Below are positions 11,720 to 23,636 of a stretch of DNA of 64,000 nucleotides, piece after piece. Each line of letters begins with the position of its first letter. The first letter of the stretch is position 1. Position numbers and translations under genes: made by a program. Source of the DNA: Utricularia gibba (lineage: Eukaryota; Streptophyta; Magnoliopsida; Lamiales; Lentibulariaceae); NCBI GenBank assembly GCA_002189035.1, contig CM007990.1, positions 2,480,001 to 2,544,000 of the forward strand, given 5' to 3'. The notes under the pieces were generated by a model. The model did no database searches. It was not told where the DNA came from and saw only the letters and a list, made by a program, of their open reading frames with translations.

Positions 11720-13426
11720 ATGTTTGGACGCCCCACATCTCCAATTACACGAAGCGCAAGTGCTGCAAAGGTAGAGACTCGGAAGCACCAACCTGCTACT
11801 GTTGGACCATCCCGATGGACCCAGTGTCGACCGGTAACCTAGCAGAAGCCTCTGTGCCCCCTAAGCATGAGCCATCTCCAGGCACTGCGACTGAGTCTGT
11901 TCCTATTGAGGCCACGCCTTTGACTATTGTGTCTCCGATGCTGTACCTAGAGTGGTACCCAATCGCTGCTATTGCTGTTGTTGCTGCTGATGCATCGGAA
12001 CCTTCAGTGTCCAATTCCCCAGTAGCAATTTCTGCTCTCGAGAGCCCGCAAACCACACAACCAGAAGAAGGTCAAGCAAAAGAAATTCATATCATTCACT
12101 CATCCCTTTCTCCAGTACAGGATAAAGACGCCACTGAAGAGATCACCATCGATGAGGAGGTGGATCTCTGGATTTCTGAAATGGAGCATGTCACTAATGA
12201 AGGGCCATGCCTAGAGTTCCTTCTAGGAGAACAGGATGTAGATGAAGCAACTCAGCCCACACAGCGAGGTAAAGGGTAGTGCGGTTGCACAAAATTCTTG
12301 CGAGACCGACTTTGGAGTCCCTGCCTGGACTCAACTGAAAAATATCGTGAGGTTTTCAGATAAGAATGCCCAACTCCTATTTAATCTCCTCACTTCTAGC
12401 ATAATTTTTTTTGATTTCAAGTTGCATACGCCTACTTTAGTGCATCTAAACTTGCTTGCTGATATTAACCATTTATTTGATGCTTCCCCTAAGTGGCGTA
12501 AATTTTCTGAAATTAGTTTGCCGGTTTATCCCAAACTTGTTTTTGAATTTTATACAACTTTTGTGTTTGAGGATGTGGCTGGCAATCCCCTTGCTGAGGA
12601 CTTGATTTCATTTCGCCTTGGTGGTAAAAATTTTCGCATGTCTATAAATGATTTTAATGTGGCTTTAGGCTATGTTTCTGAATCTGATTTAGCCACTACT
12701 CGTTTCCTCCAAGCATTTTGTGATTATCCTGAGCACTTTGAATGTTGAATGCCTATGCTTCCATGTCTTTCTGTGAGCCCCCCATATTCTGTACACAAAC
12801 TCAAGGCCCATTACTTGAGGGCCCTTGCTCTTTTAATGTTGAACAGGTATCTTGGAGACTATTATAGCGCAACCCGACAAAGCACCAGCATCATTGCCAA
12901 GGTCATTGTATTCTTCCTGTGAGCGATGATGAAGAAGCTCCCCATCAACTTGGATGGTGGATTGCAACTCAAATGCACTCCATTACCACCAAGAATGAGA
13001 GGGTGCACCCCTTTGCTTCTCTCATTACAAAGCTCGCCCAAAATCTCAAAGTGAACCTGGAAAAGCAGACCCCTCAGGTAGATGACCACATTCGTTATCT
13101 AGATTTGGATGACCTGTTCTCTTGCAGCTACTTCAAGGAGGTTGAGGGGAAGGCTGTTTTCGTGCAAGCGGGTACCAAGAGTACCATCACTTCCATGCCC
13201 CCCTCCATTGTGAATCCCTACGAGGCACCAACAAACATTCCTTTGAGCACCGCACAATCAAGCCCCATAAAGCACACTCTTTTGCTAACTATTCAGAGTC
13301 TCCAAGAACAGGTTTTTGCGCTTTCGACAAAGCTGGACACTCTTATGGCTACTGCTTCACACTCTGGAATGCCTATGACTAAGGTACCCTCCGCTGCACT
13401 TGATGATGAGGACATCCTCAAAATTA
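11720..13426 (+). pseudogene. Athila-type third ORF remnant (PF20167-like plant transposon protein)
   Basis: Two long ORF pieces (about 12242-12746 and 12919-13480) with a broken join between. The first holds FSDKNAQLLFNLLTSS, KLHTPTLVHLNLLADI, KLVFEFYTTFVFEDVAGNP and GKNFRMSINDFNVALGYVS. The second has WWIATQMHSITTKNERVHPF and YLDLDDLFSCSYFKEVE. A matching ORF lies in reverse at 38586-39770. The upstream piece (11815-12279) is Pro/Ser/Thr-rich and acidic. Third ORFs of this kind sit between integrase and the 3' LTR in Athila/Tat elements; their role is not known. Confidence 0.75.
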
Positions 13427-13442
13427 AGTGTGGGGGAGGAGT
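13427..13442 (+). other. Internal polypurine tract of the Athila-like family
   Basis: AAGTGTGGGGGAGGAGTTT follows the end of ORF3. The same AAGTGTGGGGGAGGA string sits at the equivalent place in the reversed copy (about 38574-38590). A purine run this far from the LTR may be an extra plus-strand primer or part of the 3' untranslated leader; this role is inferred. Confidence 0.5.
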
Positions 13443-14214
13443 TTATGCTTCTTTTTATTTTCTAATACTTTTTGGGCATTAGGACTTATGTGTTACTGTG
13501 TTGAACTTTTTTCTGATTTCGTGCTTCATGTTTTGTTTTTTTTTCCTTTTGTTTTGTTTGTGAAATATCCCCACTATGCTCCTCAAGTACATTTGCTTCC
13601 ATGAATAAGGCTAGAATTTCTAGGATTGATCATGCTTAGGTTCATAAATTCCTTACTGCTAGGAAAATACTTCAATTATTTTTCCTTCTAAATATTAAGC
13701 TTTTGTTGCATGATTTAGGAAAGACCATACCGTGGCTATGACTACATTTCCATTCCTTGTATATATTATGTTGTGAATAAATTTTTGCTACTTCTATAAT
13801 GACCAGACCGAGATCAAAAAAAAAAAGAGAGAAAATATATTAGGGGTGCCAAAGGTGAGGATGCTTGGCGAAACCGTGGTAACCACCACACAAGAGGTTT
13901 CGTAATCCAAACATTCTTCCCCAAAGCGGGGACCTCTCTCTGAAAAAAAAAGGAGGGAGAGAAGAAAAGGTCTTTAGTCACTATAGTGTGTGCTCTTTGC
14001 TGCTTTTTATCTTGATGATGTTAGTGTATAAGTAGTCATTGGTTAAGTCTTTATCTGATGCATGCAAACTTGAGTGGCCTGCCTTAATTTGATGGAAGGA
14101 TAGGAAAAGAATTGGAGTAAATGCCTACTATAGGATGAACGTGCCTTAGTAATGTATCATGACTTAGGTTATGCCCTTTTTCGTGGACTGCTATGATTTA
14201 AGTGTCGGGGAATA
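13443..14214 (+). mobile_element. 3' untranslated region of Athila-like element 1
   Basis: No coding sequence, but it is strongly similar in reverse to 37773-38573. The best-kept block is 13840-13945, with a near-palindromic GTGGTAACCACCAC and GCGGGGACCTCTCTCT. The last bases before the LTR, GTGTCGGGGAATA, look like a worn polypurine tract. Confidence 0.65.
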
Positions 14215-15000
14215 TGTTAAGTGTCATTTTGTAGTTGTTTATTAGATATTATTATGTGTTAATCTAGTGTTAAGTCGCCCAATTAGGAATTATATTGATA
14301 AGTAATTAATTTTCCTAGAAAAATATTATTTTCCTATTTTGTATATATTTTTTCTATCTTTTTCATGCACTTTTGATCGAGACATGTCAGGAGGCAGTCT
14401 TGGAGTGTTGCAGGAGGTCAGACTTTGACTTTTCGTGCCTTATAAGCGACTTCGAACAATTGTAGGTGGAAGACTTACACTAGTCAAGACCCCTGACTTA
14501 TGGCATGTCAAAGTCTGCAACAGTGATTGGGCGTTAACTTGCATGCAAAGGAAAGCTGGTGGCGCATGCAAGACAGAAGGAATGATGAGAAGAGAACCTA
14601 AAGGAATTAATGCACATAGGAAGTGATATAAAAGTAACTTGGAACAGTTATTTTGGGACTTTGAACATTTTTCTCTTGTACTTAGAACTTTTGGATTCTT
14701 CCTCCCCTTCAAAAAGAAATAACACTTAGCTTCCATTTGCCTTTCTGTTTTCATGGCCCTTTTGGACTAAACTTTTTTAGTTTCTGGGAGTAGATGAAGT
14801 TTCCTTCCAAATCATGAGTAATACACTCGGTTCTTTGCTGAATTCATTTAAGATTTCGCATACTTCCATGCATCTTGTTGCTGTCTTTCTGTAATGACTC
14901 CTAGTCAAGGTCCATGATTAGCAGGCCACTCCTCGTGAATTTTGCTGAAGATGAAGGTGAAGAGCACCAACTCCAACCCTATCGGTTTGAAGCAAGTAGC
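14215..15000 (+). mobile_element. 3' LTR of Athila-like element 1, truncated
   Basis: Starts TGTTAAGTGTCATTTTGTAG and follows the 5' LTR, with many substitutions, as far as GGTTTGAAGCAAGTAGC near 15000, where similarity stops. About 400 bases of the LTR 3' end are therefore missing and no target-site duplication can be tested. Confidence 0.82.
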
Positions 15001-15717
15001 TATTGTTGCTGAAATTCCAATCATATTCTTTCGTTGTGTTTCAACTCTTCTTGTTGATCATTCCTTTTCTCTAAAATTTTCTTCACATCTTCTCGACAAG
15101 TTTGAGGTAATATTAAACTTTGATTGTCCATGTATCTTGCTACTAGAAATAAATATTAGATCATGACATGAATTTATTTCAGTTTTGTGAATAAAAACAC
15201 TAACTATACAAAAACTATTGAAATCATAAAAATACATTCATTTTTTTTTTGAAAATTATTGCAAAATTATGTGTTCCCATTCTAGTAAGTATTTACCATT
15301 TTTTTCGTTCCCTATAACACTAACCTCATGAGCTTCAATCAATTACTAGTTTCATTGCAAATTCAAGGTTATTACATGAAGCAAATCGTAAAGATGATTA
15401 TTGAAAATGCCTATCAAAGGAATTACTTATGTCAAAGAGATCTTCTTTGCATGTGACCTTTATGCCAATAGGTTTAATAATTTATAATTAATCACCCTAG
15501 GGATGCCACATAATCATTGCACCTAATTATGCCATTACATGTTTTGAAACACTGTTTTATTTCATTATCCTTTAAAAGGGGAAATTCGTTAATTCTCTTT
15601 TTTACTACTTATTGACTTTCTGAAAAATTATCTAAAAATCCTTCGATGCTTCCATCTCATTGATTTTCGATGACCCTTTTAAAGCAAGATTTGTGCCACT
15701 TACTACTAATAGGTTTG
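15001..15717. other. Unassigned AT-rich spacer between two gypsy elements
   Basis: Lies between the broken LTR of element 1 and the sharp LTR start of element 2. Only short chance ORFs; no repeat family recognised. Confidence 0.4.
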
Positions 15718-16943
15718 TGATGACACATATTTTTTCTGAATTTTATAATACAAAATAGTTATATTTTATTGTGGTTTAGGTTAGATAAATGTGGTTTTTC
15801 ATATTTATGTGTGTTTAAGTTAATTTTGTGTGTTTATGTTAAAAAGTGGACTAAATCCTTTGATTTAGTCCACCACCTTTGTTACTAATTTTTGACTAAG
15901 TTCATCAGAAAGATCAGCCGAAAAATCAGACTTACCAACCTGTGGAACAAGTGAAAAAGGGCGCAATACTTGAAGAGAGACAAAGAGCACTGTTCTGCCG
16001 CCGCATGCAGTCTGCAAGTTCAGGCCGGGAATAGTGCTGGGGTCAGGAACAATGCAATGGAGTGAAGGAGGGGAGATATTTTTCAAAAAGAGGATAGAGC
16101 AGGAACAACAAACGCAACAAGCACAGAATGCAGTCCAGCACTACTATTATGGGCTGTGAACAGTAGCAACCGGACAACGGAACAACCTTTGTTTCATTTC
16201 CATTTTCTGAACGTTTCGAGTTTCTGTATCTGACTTGCTCACAATGTTCCTGTTATTTTCACCACATTATCTGAATGAAATCATGTTTTATTTTCCAAGT
16301 ATGAGTAGCTAAAGCCTTAGGGATGCCTTAAGGTGAAGTATGGTGGTGTGTGATTAGGGTTAATAATGAAATTTATGTATGTTCCTTAGCTCTTATTTCT
16401 ATCAATCCATGGGTAGACCTACGAAGGAGAACAAGTAGTTTCACAACTAAGATGCTTGGTTTAGAGGTAGACCAACAAATCAAGACGGGAGCAGTAGGTG
16501 TTAGTTCGGGGTAGAACCAGTAGAACTGGGTAGACCTAGTTCTATATGCTTTGCATGCGGGCAGATTAAATTAAATCAAGTTATGAGTGTAGGAACATGG
16601 TAAATTAAATTAGGCGCCTTAGCATCACACCATCTGCAGATCCTTAAGGCATCTTCGTATTATTCTGAGTTAGAACCACTACTTGTTGCCTTTCGCATTG
16701 AAACCTGATTTTGGTTACTGAACTTACTTTCCACTGCTAGTCCGAGCTTAGACTAAGATCTACAGTTACTCCGAATTATGCATTTACTAAAACACTTACC
16801 AAGCACAAGCTCTTCGGGATCGACCCCGACATCCACTATACAAGTTTTCTAAATTTTTATTTTGTGTAGATTAGGGACTATAAATTTATTTGATATGGAA
16901 GTTTGCTTTTATTGCAACGATATGCTAAAATTTCCGTTTATCA
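15718..16943 (+). mobile_element. 5' LTR of gypsy element 2 (Athila-like family B), 1226 bp
   Basis: Begins TGATGACACA and ends TTTATCA, three bases before a primer-binding site. A second, longer copy is at 58145-59522. Compared with that copy this one lacks about 75 bp near 16135 (a GCTTCTCCCCAACGC segment) and about 80 bp near 16565, so the two LTRs belong to different insertions or have diverged by indels. Confidence 0.88.
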
Positions 16944-16946
16944 AAT

Positions 16947-16964
16947 TGGCGCCGTTGCCGGGGA
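16947..16964 (+). other. Primer-binding site for tRNA-Asp
   Basis: TGGCGCCGTTGCCGGGGA is an exact reverse complement of the last 18 bases of plant tRNA-Asp including CCA, placed three bases after the LTR. Athila/Calypso-type Ty3/gypsy elements prime from this tRNA. Confidence 0.93.
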
Positions 16965-16992
16965 GCGGTGTTTAATTGTTTTGTGTTTTTAG

Positions 16993-17920
16993 TTGATGCA
17001 TTTACGTTCTTCTGAAGCAAGTAATCTCACTTTCCTCCTAGAAATTGAGAGAGTTGTCAGCAAGAATAGGGTAAGAGTTAGGGAAGCAAGCAGATTGAGA
17101 CAGCTCCCACTCGAGACTAATAGAAATTTCAGAATGGCTGAACCTGAGAAGACCTTGAACGAATTAGATGCTACTGATCATACTTACAGGGGTGTATGCA
17201 TCAGATTTCTAGAGGATGGAGCAAATGAGCTAAAACCGGCGATGATCAATTTTCTGCTCAAGTTCTATGGGAAAATTGGGAGAATCCCCATGAGCATCTA
17301 GACAATGTTACAGCGGTATGCACATCATTCAATGGAGTTGGGATGAATGAAGATTCAATTTGTTTGAGAGCGTTCCAGTTTACATTGGAAGGAGGAGCCA
17401 AAATGTGGTTCAACTCACTAAGGCCTAGAAGCATAACCGATTGAGCTGGAATGAAGAAGGTATTTTTGAGCAAATATTTTCCAGCTTTCAAGGCTGAAAG
17501 AATAAGAAAAGAAATTAGTGATCATCTTTTGGGTTCCTGCCCACACCATGGTTTCCAAACCAATGCTTTGGTCAAATATTTCTATGATGGATTGTTATGC
17601 ACTGACCGAGCCATGGTAGATTCAGCAGCAGAAGGATTTCTAAGGAAAAAGACACCAACCGAAGCTCTTTCCTTGCTTGAGGAGTTGGCTGAGTATTCAA
17701 GACATATTATTAGGAAGCAAGGCTCAAACAAGAGGGTGTATGAAATGGAGAGTAAGCCCAGGGTTTCAGAGACTGAACTCACTAAAAATGTTGCTGCTAT
17801 GTCAAAAATGATGAAGGAGCTATTCTTATTCCAGGCTAAGAACATGCCGTGCGGAAACTGTCACAGAACAAGACATGTTGTGGACAAGTGCCCAGATTTA
17901 TTCGAGGAAGAGCACATCAT
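16993..17920 (+). pseudogene. Gag polyprotein remnant of gypsy element 2
   Basis: The first frame (about 16996-17301) gives a short N-terminal segment. After a frame change the second (17451-17920) gives the capsid region (LGSCPHHGFQTNALVKYFYD, then VDSAAEGFLRKKTPTEALSL) and an intact CCHC zinc knuckle CGNCHRTRHVVDKC. The layout LTR, primer site, gag is canonical. The frame breaks at about 17300 and 17440 and lacks any protease or pol behind it. The ORF then runs into LTR-derived sequence. Confidence 0.85.
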
Positions 17921-18185
17921 AACTCAGTTGCTTGATTTAGAAGTAGATCAACAAATCAAGGTAGGGATAGTAAGTATTAGTCCAGGGTAGAACCAATATA
18001 ATCGAGTAGACCTAGTTCTATATACTTTGCAGTTGGGTAGACCTAATTGCGGAGTGGGTGATGATATTGGGGACTATTTTAGCCGAAAGCATAATGAATG
18101 ATTTAAGTAGATTTAGGTTGTTTGGAGTTGTAAATATAAGAACATGGTAAATTAAATTAGGCATCTTAGCACCATATCACTTGCA
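17920..18185 (+). mobile_element. Internal fragment of the family B LTR fused to gag
   Basis: From about 17920 the sequence follows the middle of the family B LTR (compare 58960-59205, and in part 16445-16625), with shared blocks GTAGATCAACAAATCAAG, TAGACCTAGTTCTATATACT and GGTAAATTAAATTAGGCATC. Neither LTR terminus is present. The join points to an internal deletion or rearrangement that removed protease, pol and the start of the 3' LTR. Confidence 0.75.
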
Positions 18186-18429
18186 TACTCTTATGGTAGA
18201 TGTATCATGAATAACTAACTCGCCAAGGCTCATCAATTTACTAGGAAAATTCCACTATCCAAGCCATTTATTAATTTTGTGCTCTTATTAGTTCGCAAGA
18301 ATTCAGCCTTTCTGCTGTCTAGATGTTGAATCCAGCTTGATGTTTGAATTTTTTGGCATCATAAGTCCGCTGAATGCTAGAGGATGAGCTTGAGTTTAAT
18401 TACCTTTATGATTAGCAAATGAGCTCATA

Positions 18430-18717
18430 ATGTACTCTTCCATTTGTTCAAGTGTTAGGCATCGAAATAGAGTTCCATTGAAGATCTACAGTAGAGATTT
18501 CCATCAACAAGTGTGTCGCATTGAGGCTTATGTTGGAGCCATTAGCCAACATCCTTTCTCATTGGATAGAGCACTTTTAGATGAGAAGATTGGGTTGATA
18601 ATGTTCAATCTAGAAGAAGGCCTAAGGCAGCCTTACATGGATGAGATGCATAGTATCTCGTCAATAAGCTTTATGTGCACGATTGATTTGTTTTGCACCC
18701 AAAAGATGATTTCTTAG
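18430..18717 (+). pseudogene. Unidentified ORF fragment, protein-like
   Basis: I do not recognise this 95-codon frame. It reads like real protein (SRDFHQQVCRIEAYVGAISQ, then DEKIGLIMFNLEEGLRQ) with no low complexity. A possible splice acceptor (TGTTAG|GCATCG) is at 18457/18458. It sits just ahead of an hAT transposase remnant but does not look like hAT. It could be an exon captured from a host gene or an unfamiliar transposon part. Confidence 0.35.
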
Positions 18718-19260
18718 CCTTCAACAAAGACAATGTTTGTCGCCCATCATTCAAGAGAGAGCATCTATCACTTGGTTGTCTAGATGTGTTTATGAGATAT
18801 AAAGAAAGAGATATTGGTTTTCGTTACACTCATACTACTGATGAGTGGTTGCAAGTGCAGCAATTATGTGATGTTTTGGCTTGTTTTTATGTGTTAATAG
18901 ACATTATTTCAGCTTCAGATTATCCATGCTATAATCTTTTTTTCACAGAGCTTTGTGGATTGAAAGAACATTTGGTTGAGAAAAGTCAGATTTGGAAGTC
19001 TACTTGTCAGATGATACTATCCTTTGTGATCTTAATGATGCTAATGTTGAATCAAAGTTTGATATTTTGAATTCTTGAAAAATAAATAGTGTGAAATATC
19101 CTATCTTAGTCAATATTGCAAGACATATTTTGGCTATTCCTATGACATCTGTTGCATAAGAAGCTACTTTAAGTGTTGCTAGTTGAGTTATTGATGGTTT
19201 TCGATCAAATTTATCAATCAAAACTTATAAGATGTTACTTTGTGCTGGTGATTGGGTAAA
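18693..19260 (+). pseudogene. hAT-family transposase remnant (RICESLEEPER/Ac type)
   Basis: The first part gives DEWLQVQQLCDVLACFYVLI and DIISASDYPCYNLFFTELCG, the usual region ahead of the hAT dimerisation domain. After frame changes and stops, 19084-19215 gives NSVKYPILVNIARHILAIPM and a VIDGFRSNLS-like end, the C-terminal dimerisation motif. Two stops interrupt this last part, so it is inactive. The N-terminal BED finger and catalytic part are not seen. Confidence 0.75.
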
Positions 19261-20690
19261 AGGAATTTATGGAACAAAGAAATTTACATGTGTAAATAAT
19301 ATTACTTTGCATATTTACTTCAATATATCTAATTATTTAGTTTAATAACAATTGTATTTTTGTCAAGCAAGTCAGACTTCCACGAGAACAAGAGAGTTGT
19401 GGTAGTGGCACAAGTGTTGGACCAAGTGAAGAACAAAAAGAAGAACAAGAATATGGTACTTATATTTCATTTCTGAAATAAATATTAGTTTATTTGTTTT
19501 TTATTTATTTTATTAAAAACATAAATAATAAGAATAACGTTTAATATTTAAATTTGAATATTTTAAATATATTTATTATTTTAAATTAATATATATAAAA
19601 TTATAATAATTTATAAATTTAGCTTTATTCATAAATGTTTGTGAGCATTAAATAAATGAATATGAACAAAAATCTTGTTCAATTAACTTAAATAAATGAC
19701 CATGCACAAAATCTTGTTCGATGAACTTAAATAAAGAAACATGAGCATAAGTGTTTGTGTTCGTTCGTTTGATATAACATCCCTAACTCCAAGGATATTT
19801 CCATTTTTATGTGAATTTAGATGGATGCATGCGTATTTTAGTTCTACAAGTATGAAGAAATTGCCAAAGTTATAAAAAAACACGTATCGATAGAGAATTG
19901 ATTGGTTTGGACTTTCACAAAAACAATACAAATTGGGATAATTTTTCATGTTTTCATGTCAAGTGTGATTTTATTCTCATCAAAGTACAACTTAACGGTA
20001 CCCATTTTTACATTGAAAATAGTGTTTGAACTATTAAAAAATGCCATCTCTAGAATAATGGTCATATCCTTTAACTCTCCAACAGACATGTACAACACAA
20101 AGAAATCAGCTAAAAATATCAAAATCTCTATTTTACGTAATCCCTTTTAAGAAATTACCCTTTGACCCACTAATTCTATTTACATTCTTAAAGTTTGTAA
20201 AGGGACCCAAAGTTGAGCCTCATAAATAGATTACCATATAAACTTGATGGAGATTTTCAAATTTTAATAGCTTTCATGATATTCAAGTATTCTATTGGAT
20301 AAAGAGCATAACTTGATCCTTATATTTTCCAGTAATTTCTACAAAATAAGTGCACAACAATTTTCACTCAATTTTATTTCATGAGTGACTTTAACTCAGT
20401 TTCACTATAATTTCTTTTTCGGTTCCTCTTAGTAGCCATTTAGACTTTTAGATTGAAATCAAGATTTCCTACACTATCAAACACAATACAGATACATTAA
20501 CTAAAAATAAAAAACAATTAAACACCACTTCCATAATGAGTTTATATATGATAACATCTAGGTATATCATAATCTTATCCGAATCTTATTTAGTAATGAA
20601 TTTATCTTCAAGATTCATGGGAGCTCATATATTGGTATAGGATTCTTCTCAATATTCCATAATGAGTCTATATTACATTTTTGAGAGCTT
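19261..20690. other. AT-rich unannotated stretch
   Basis: Very AT-rich, especially 19490-19640. Short chance ORFs only; no transposon domain or host exon recognised. Confidence 0.4.
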
Positions 20691-20699
20691 TATATGTGC

Positions 20700-21004
20700 A
20701 TAAACGATTTTTGGGAAGACCCTTTGAGGGAAACTCTTTAGATTTAGAGAGGAAACTTCATCTCTCTATTTTTATAAGATATGTATCTTTAATATCGTAT
20801 TTGTTTCTATGATCTTGTGTTAATTGTCCTATTATATTGGTTCATTCAGTTCTAGTGAAATAAATTTGCTTTGAGTGTTAAGCGCCCCCCATTTTTCCTT
20901 CGAGTTTGCAGATCACCAAAGCTTGTGTCTTTGTATTTACTTGTATTTTGACCAAAACTATCCATTATATATGTACATCGATCCTAACAAAGTGGTATCG
21001 AAGC
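20700..21004 (+). mobile_element. 3' end of a probable 5' LTR with a Met-type primer site
   Basis: The sequence CCTAACA at 20982-20988 is followed, a few bases on, by TGGTATCGAAGC at 20993-21004. This differs by two bases from TGGTATCAGAGC, the complement of the initiator tRNA-Met 3' end used by many Copia and gypsy elements. The LTR start was not located. Downstream DNA has no recognisable gag or pol, so the element is decayed or non-coding. Confidence 0.5.
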
Positions 21005-22589
21005 TAGTATTAAAACATAACTCATAACTTCTAGTTCAATTTACAATATAGCCTCTTGTGAAAAATTAATTAACTATAGAGTTATAATCTATAAAAATAT
21101 TCAGAATAGTCCTCTTTTTTTAGTTATTTATTAATTAGTTGTGTATTTTATTTAAGTAATTATTTACTTTTTTCAACTTTATGAATTGTAATTTTTTTAA
21201 GCACATAATGGTGTAATCTATTTTAATGTAAGATAGTCCAATTAATGTAAAGTATTTCAGAAATTAAATAATTAATATGCACATTGTGGGCATAACTAAA
21301 TCACTTCTTACTACGTTGTCACACACATATATGGTGATCAGAGGCATTAGACACATGTTTTCTATGTCTTTTAGATAGAATCATATAAATGACATACAAA
21401 TTGAATAGATTTTAAACCATATAACTTGTGTATCAATGGGACACAAGTTTTCTATATCCCTCATATGAATGAAAGCATGAATTGTGTGTGTAGGAACAAA
21501 TATTGTTTTTTGTTATAAATTTAAACTTTTGAAATGAGGTGTCTCAAGAACTTATAATTTGTAACTCTTTATAAAGTGTAAACCCATCACGATGACCTTG
21601 ACATGACTTATATAAATGCATAGGGACACATATGGCGCTTATGGGTTGATGAGTATAGTAGATGTACGATGATAGCCTTCATATATAAGATCAGTCGTAT
21701 ATATAGGATTATTTACATTATCAACATCTCCTATAGAATATGCACATGTAGAGTTTGGTAAACGTTTTGAGTCTAGTATTATAAAATCATATTTAATTTA
21801 ATACCTTATTGTCATTACTATACAAGCATGAGTACAAAATAGCCAGTGCCATAACTGAATACATTTTATCAATAACTTTATGTGAAACAATGCTTTCTTC
21901 TTGTAAATGCCAGGCTCGAGCAAACTAGGTGAATGTCATTGTTTAGGATAGGATCTTATGCTTTGAGCATAAAGACAAAGGGACTGGAGAGTTAATTCAT
22001 CACTTCATAGAATATCAACTTAGACCTAAAATCTTATACAATCACTGTCGAGCCAATGAAGAATGGGGTCGATGTTCCCTCACCATGCATAATATTTATG
22101 TTACCTGCTTGATCCTCTTCCAATATATGATATAATGAGTGCATTCAATATAGACTTTAAGCATTTGTTCTTCCATATAGTATCAATAGAGGGGTCATCA
22201 TCACAAGATACTCAGACCATGTCAAATTCAATTTATCATCATAAATCGATGTAATAAAAAGCCTATTTAAGAATACTTTTCAAAAATAGATATTGACATT
22301 CAATATCCCCTAGTAGAAACTACATAAATTATTTTCAATTGAATTTTAAAAATATGTATTTGAATTATGAATAAAAAGTAAGATTATTTGGTAAATTAAT
22401 ATGCAATAGAATTAGTTGACCAAATAGAAGTCTTTGACCAATAAGCCTTTTGGATTTTTGGCAGCCCGGTGTGTTAGGCTGGCTTTTGTGCTTTATTCTC
22501 GAGTTAAGTGTGTTACTTGAGTGAGAGTCTCTCTATGTGGTAGAGAAACTACCAGTGAATATGTGGATGTGGACATGTGTTGTTTATAG
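21005..22589. other. Unannotated AT-rich stretch, possibly interior of a decayed retroelement
   Basis: Follows the Met-type primer site but shows no gag, protease or pol motif in any frame. Nothing else recognised. Confidence 0.35.
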
Positions 22590-22922
22590 CGCACGTTTGG
22601 TAGTAGTTATGAATTAATAGGGGGTTAAATTACTAAGGTTTAGAATTGAGTTCAAATTTGTATCAGTTTAGATAAAAGCGAGTTTGATAGTAGTGTTTAT
22701 TTAAACCCAGGTTTATAGTGTGACTTGTTTGATAGAGTAGTGTAATTATATCAAAAATCTCTTTTACCTATTTTTACCCTCTGAATACCTATTACATCAA
22801 AAAACTTTTTTTTATTTCCACATTATGGTGTTTGAATTTTGAATCTCTTGCAAGTTTCATATCTTGATTCAAATTCTTCTTGAAACTCATAGATAACTGA
22901 CTTCAAAAGAAGGGCAAAACAA

Positions 22923-23520
22923 TGTTGATTGCTCCAAAGAAAGGAACAAAGGAGAAGCAATCAGAATTTGCTGAAAAAAATGGCACCAAAAGTGCTTGGA
23001 CAGCATAAGAAGAAGCATGTATTGTAACTACATACAAGACTATCATAGCAGAAGTATGGAAGTTGGACAATGGATTTTGCCCTAGTTATTTTATGTACTT
23101 GAAAATGAAATGGTAAAAATGTTGCTTGGGATTGACCTTAAAGCATTCCCAAATATTGATTCAAAATCTAGAATATGAAAAAAAGTGTACTCTTTGATTT
23201 CGGATGTGCTCGCACTTTTTGAAGTTGGTTGGAACACCACTACTTGTATGATTCATGCAACACTTGAAACATGGCAAGAATTGATCGGTAAAGTATTTTA
23301 CATTGGTTTGAATCGTTCAATGGATTTAAATTATTGCTATGTCTTCACTTTAGCTTTATTTGATATCATGTTTTTCTTAGAAGGATTTAAGAGTTCAAAT
23401 ATTGAGATATAAGCCATTCCCACTCTACCCTAATTGGAAAGAGATTTTTGGACGAGAGAGGACGATTGGTGAATTTTGAGTAGGTTGCGGAGAATTTGTG
23501 GATGAAATCCAACACAATGT
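22923..23520 (+). pseudogene. Harbinger-associated Myb/SANT-like protein remnant
   Basis: An ATG at 22923 opens MLIAPKKGTKEKQSEF, then a SANT-like stretch with AWTA at the usual tryptophan. A stop near 23006, further stops and frame changes break the frame. Near 23403-23465 it ends in FPLYPNWKEIFGRERTIGEF, close to the conserved IFGKDRATG signature at the end of this domain in plant transposon and trihelix-like proteins. These proteins bind the transposon termini and help the DDE protein act. Confidence 0.65.
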
Positions 23521-23636
23521 GTCTAGCCATTGTCACATAAGTAGTATTCACCTAATATGACAAAAAAAAGTCAATACATATATCCTAAATGCATTTAACG
23601 TATCTAAATACAAAAGAATATCAAAACTTGGAGTTA

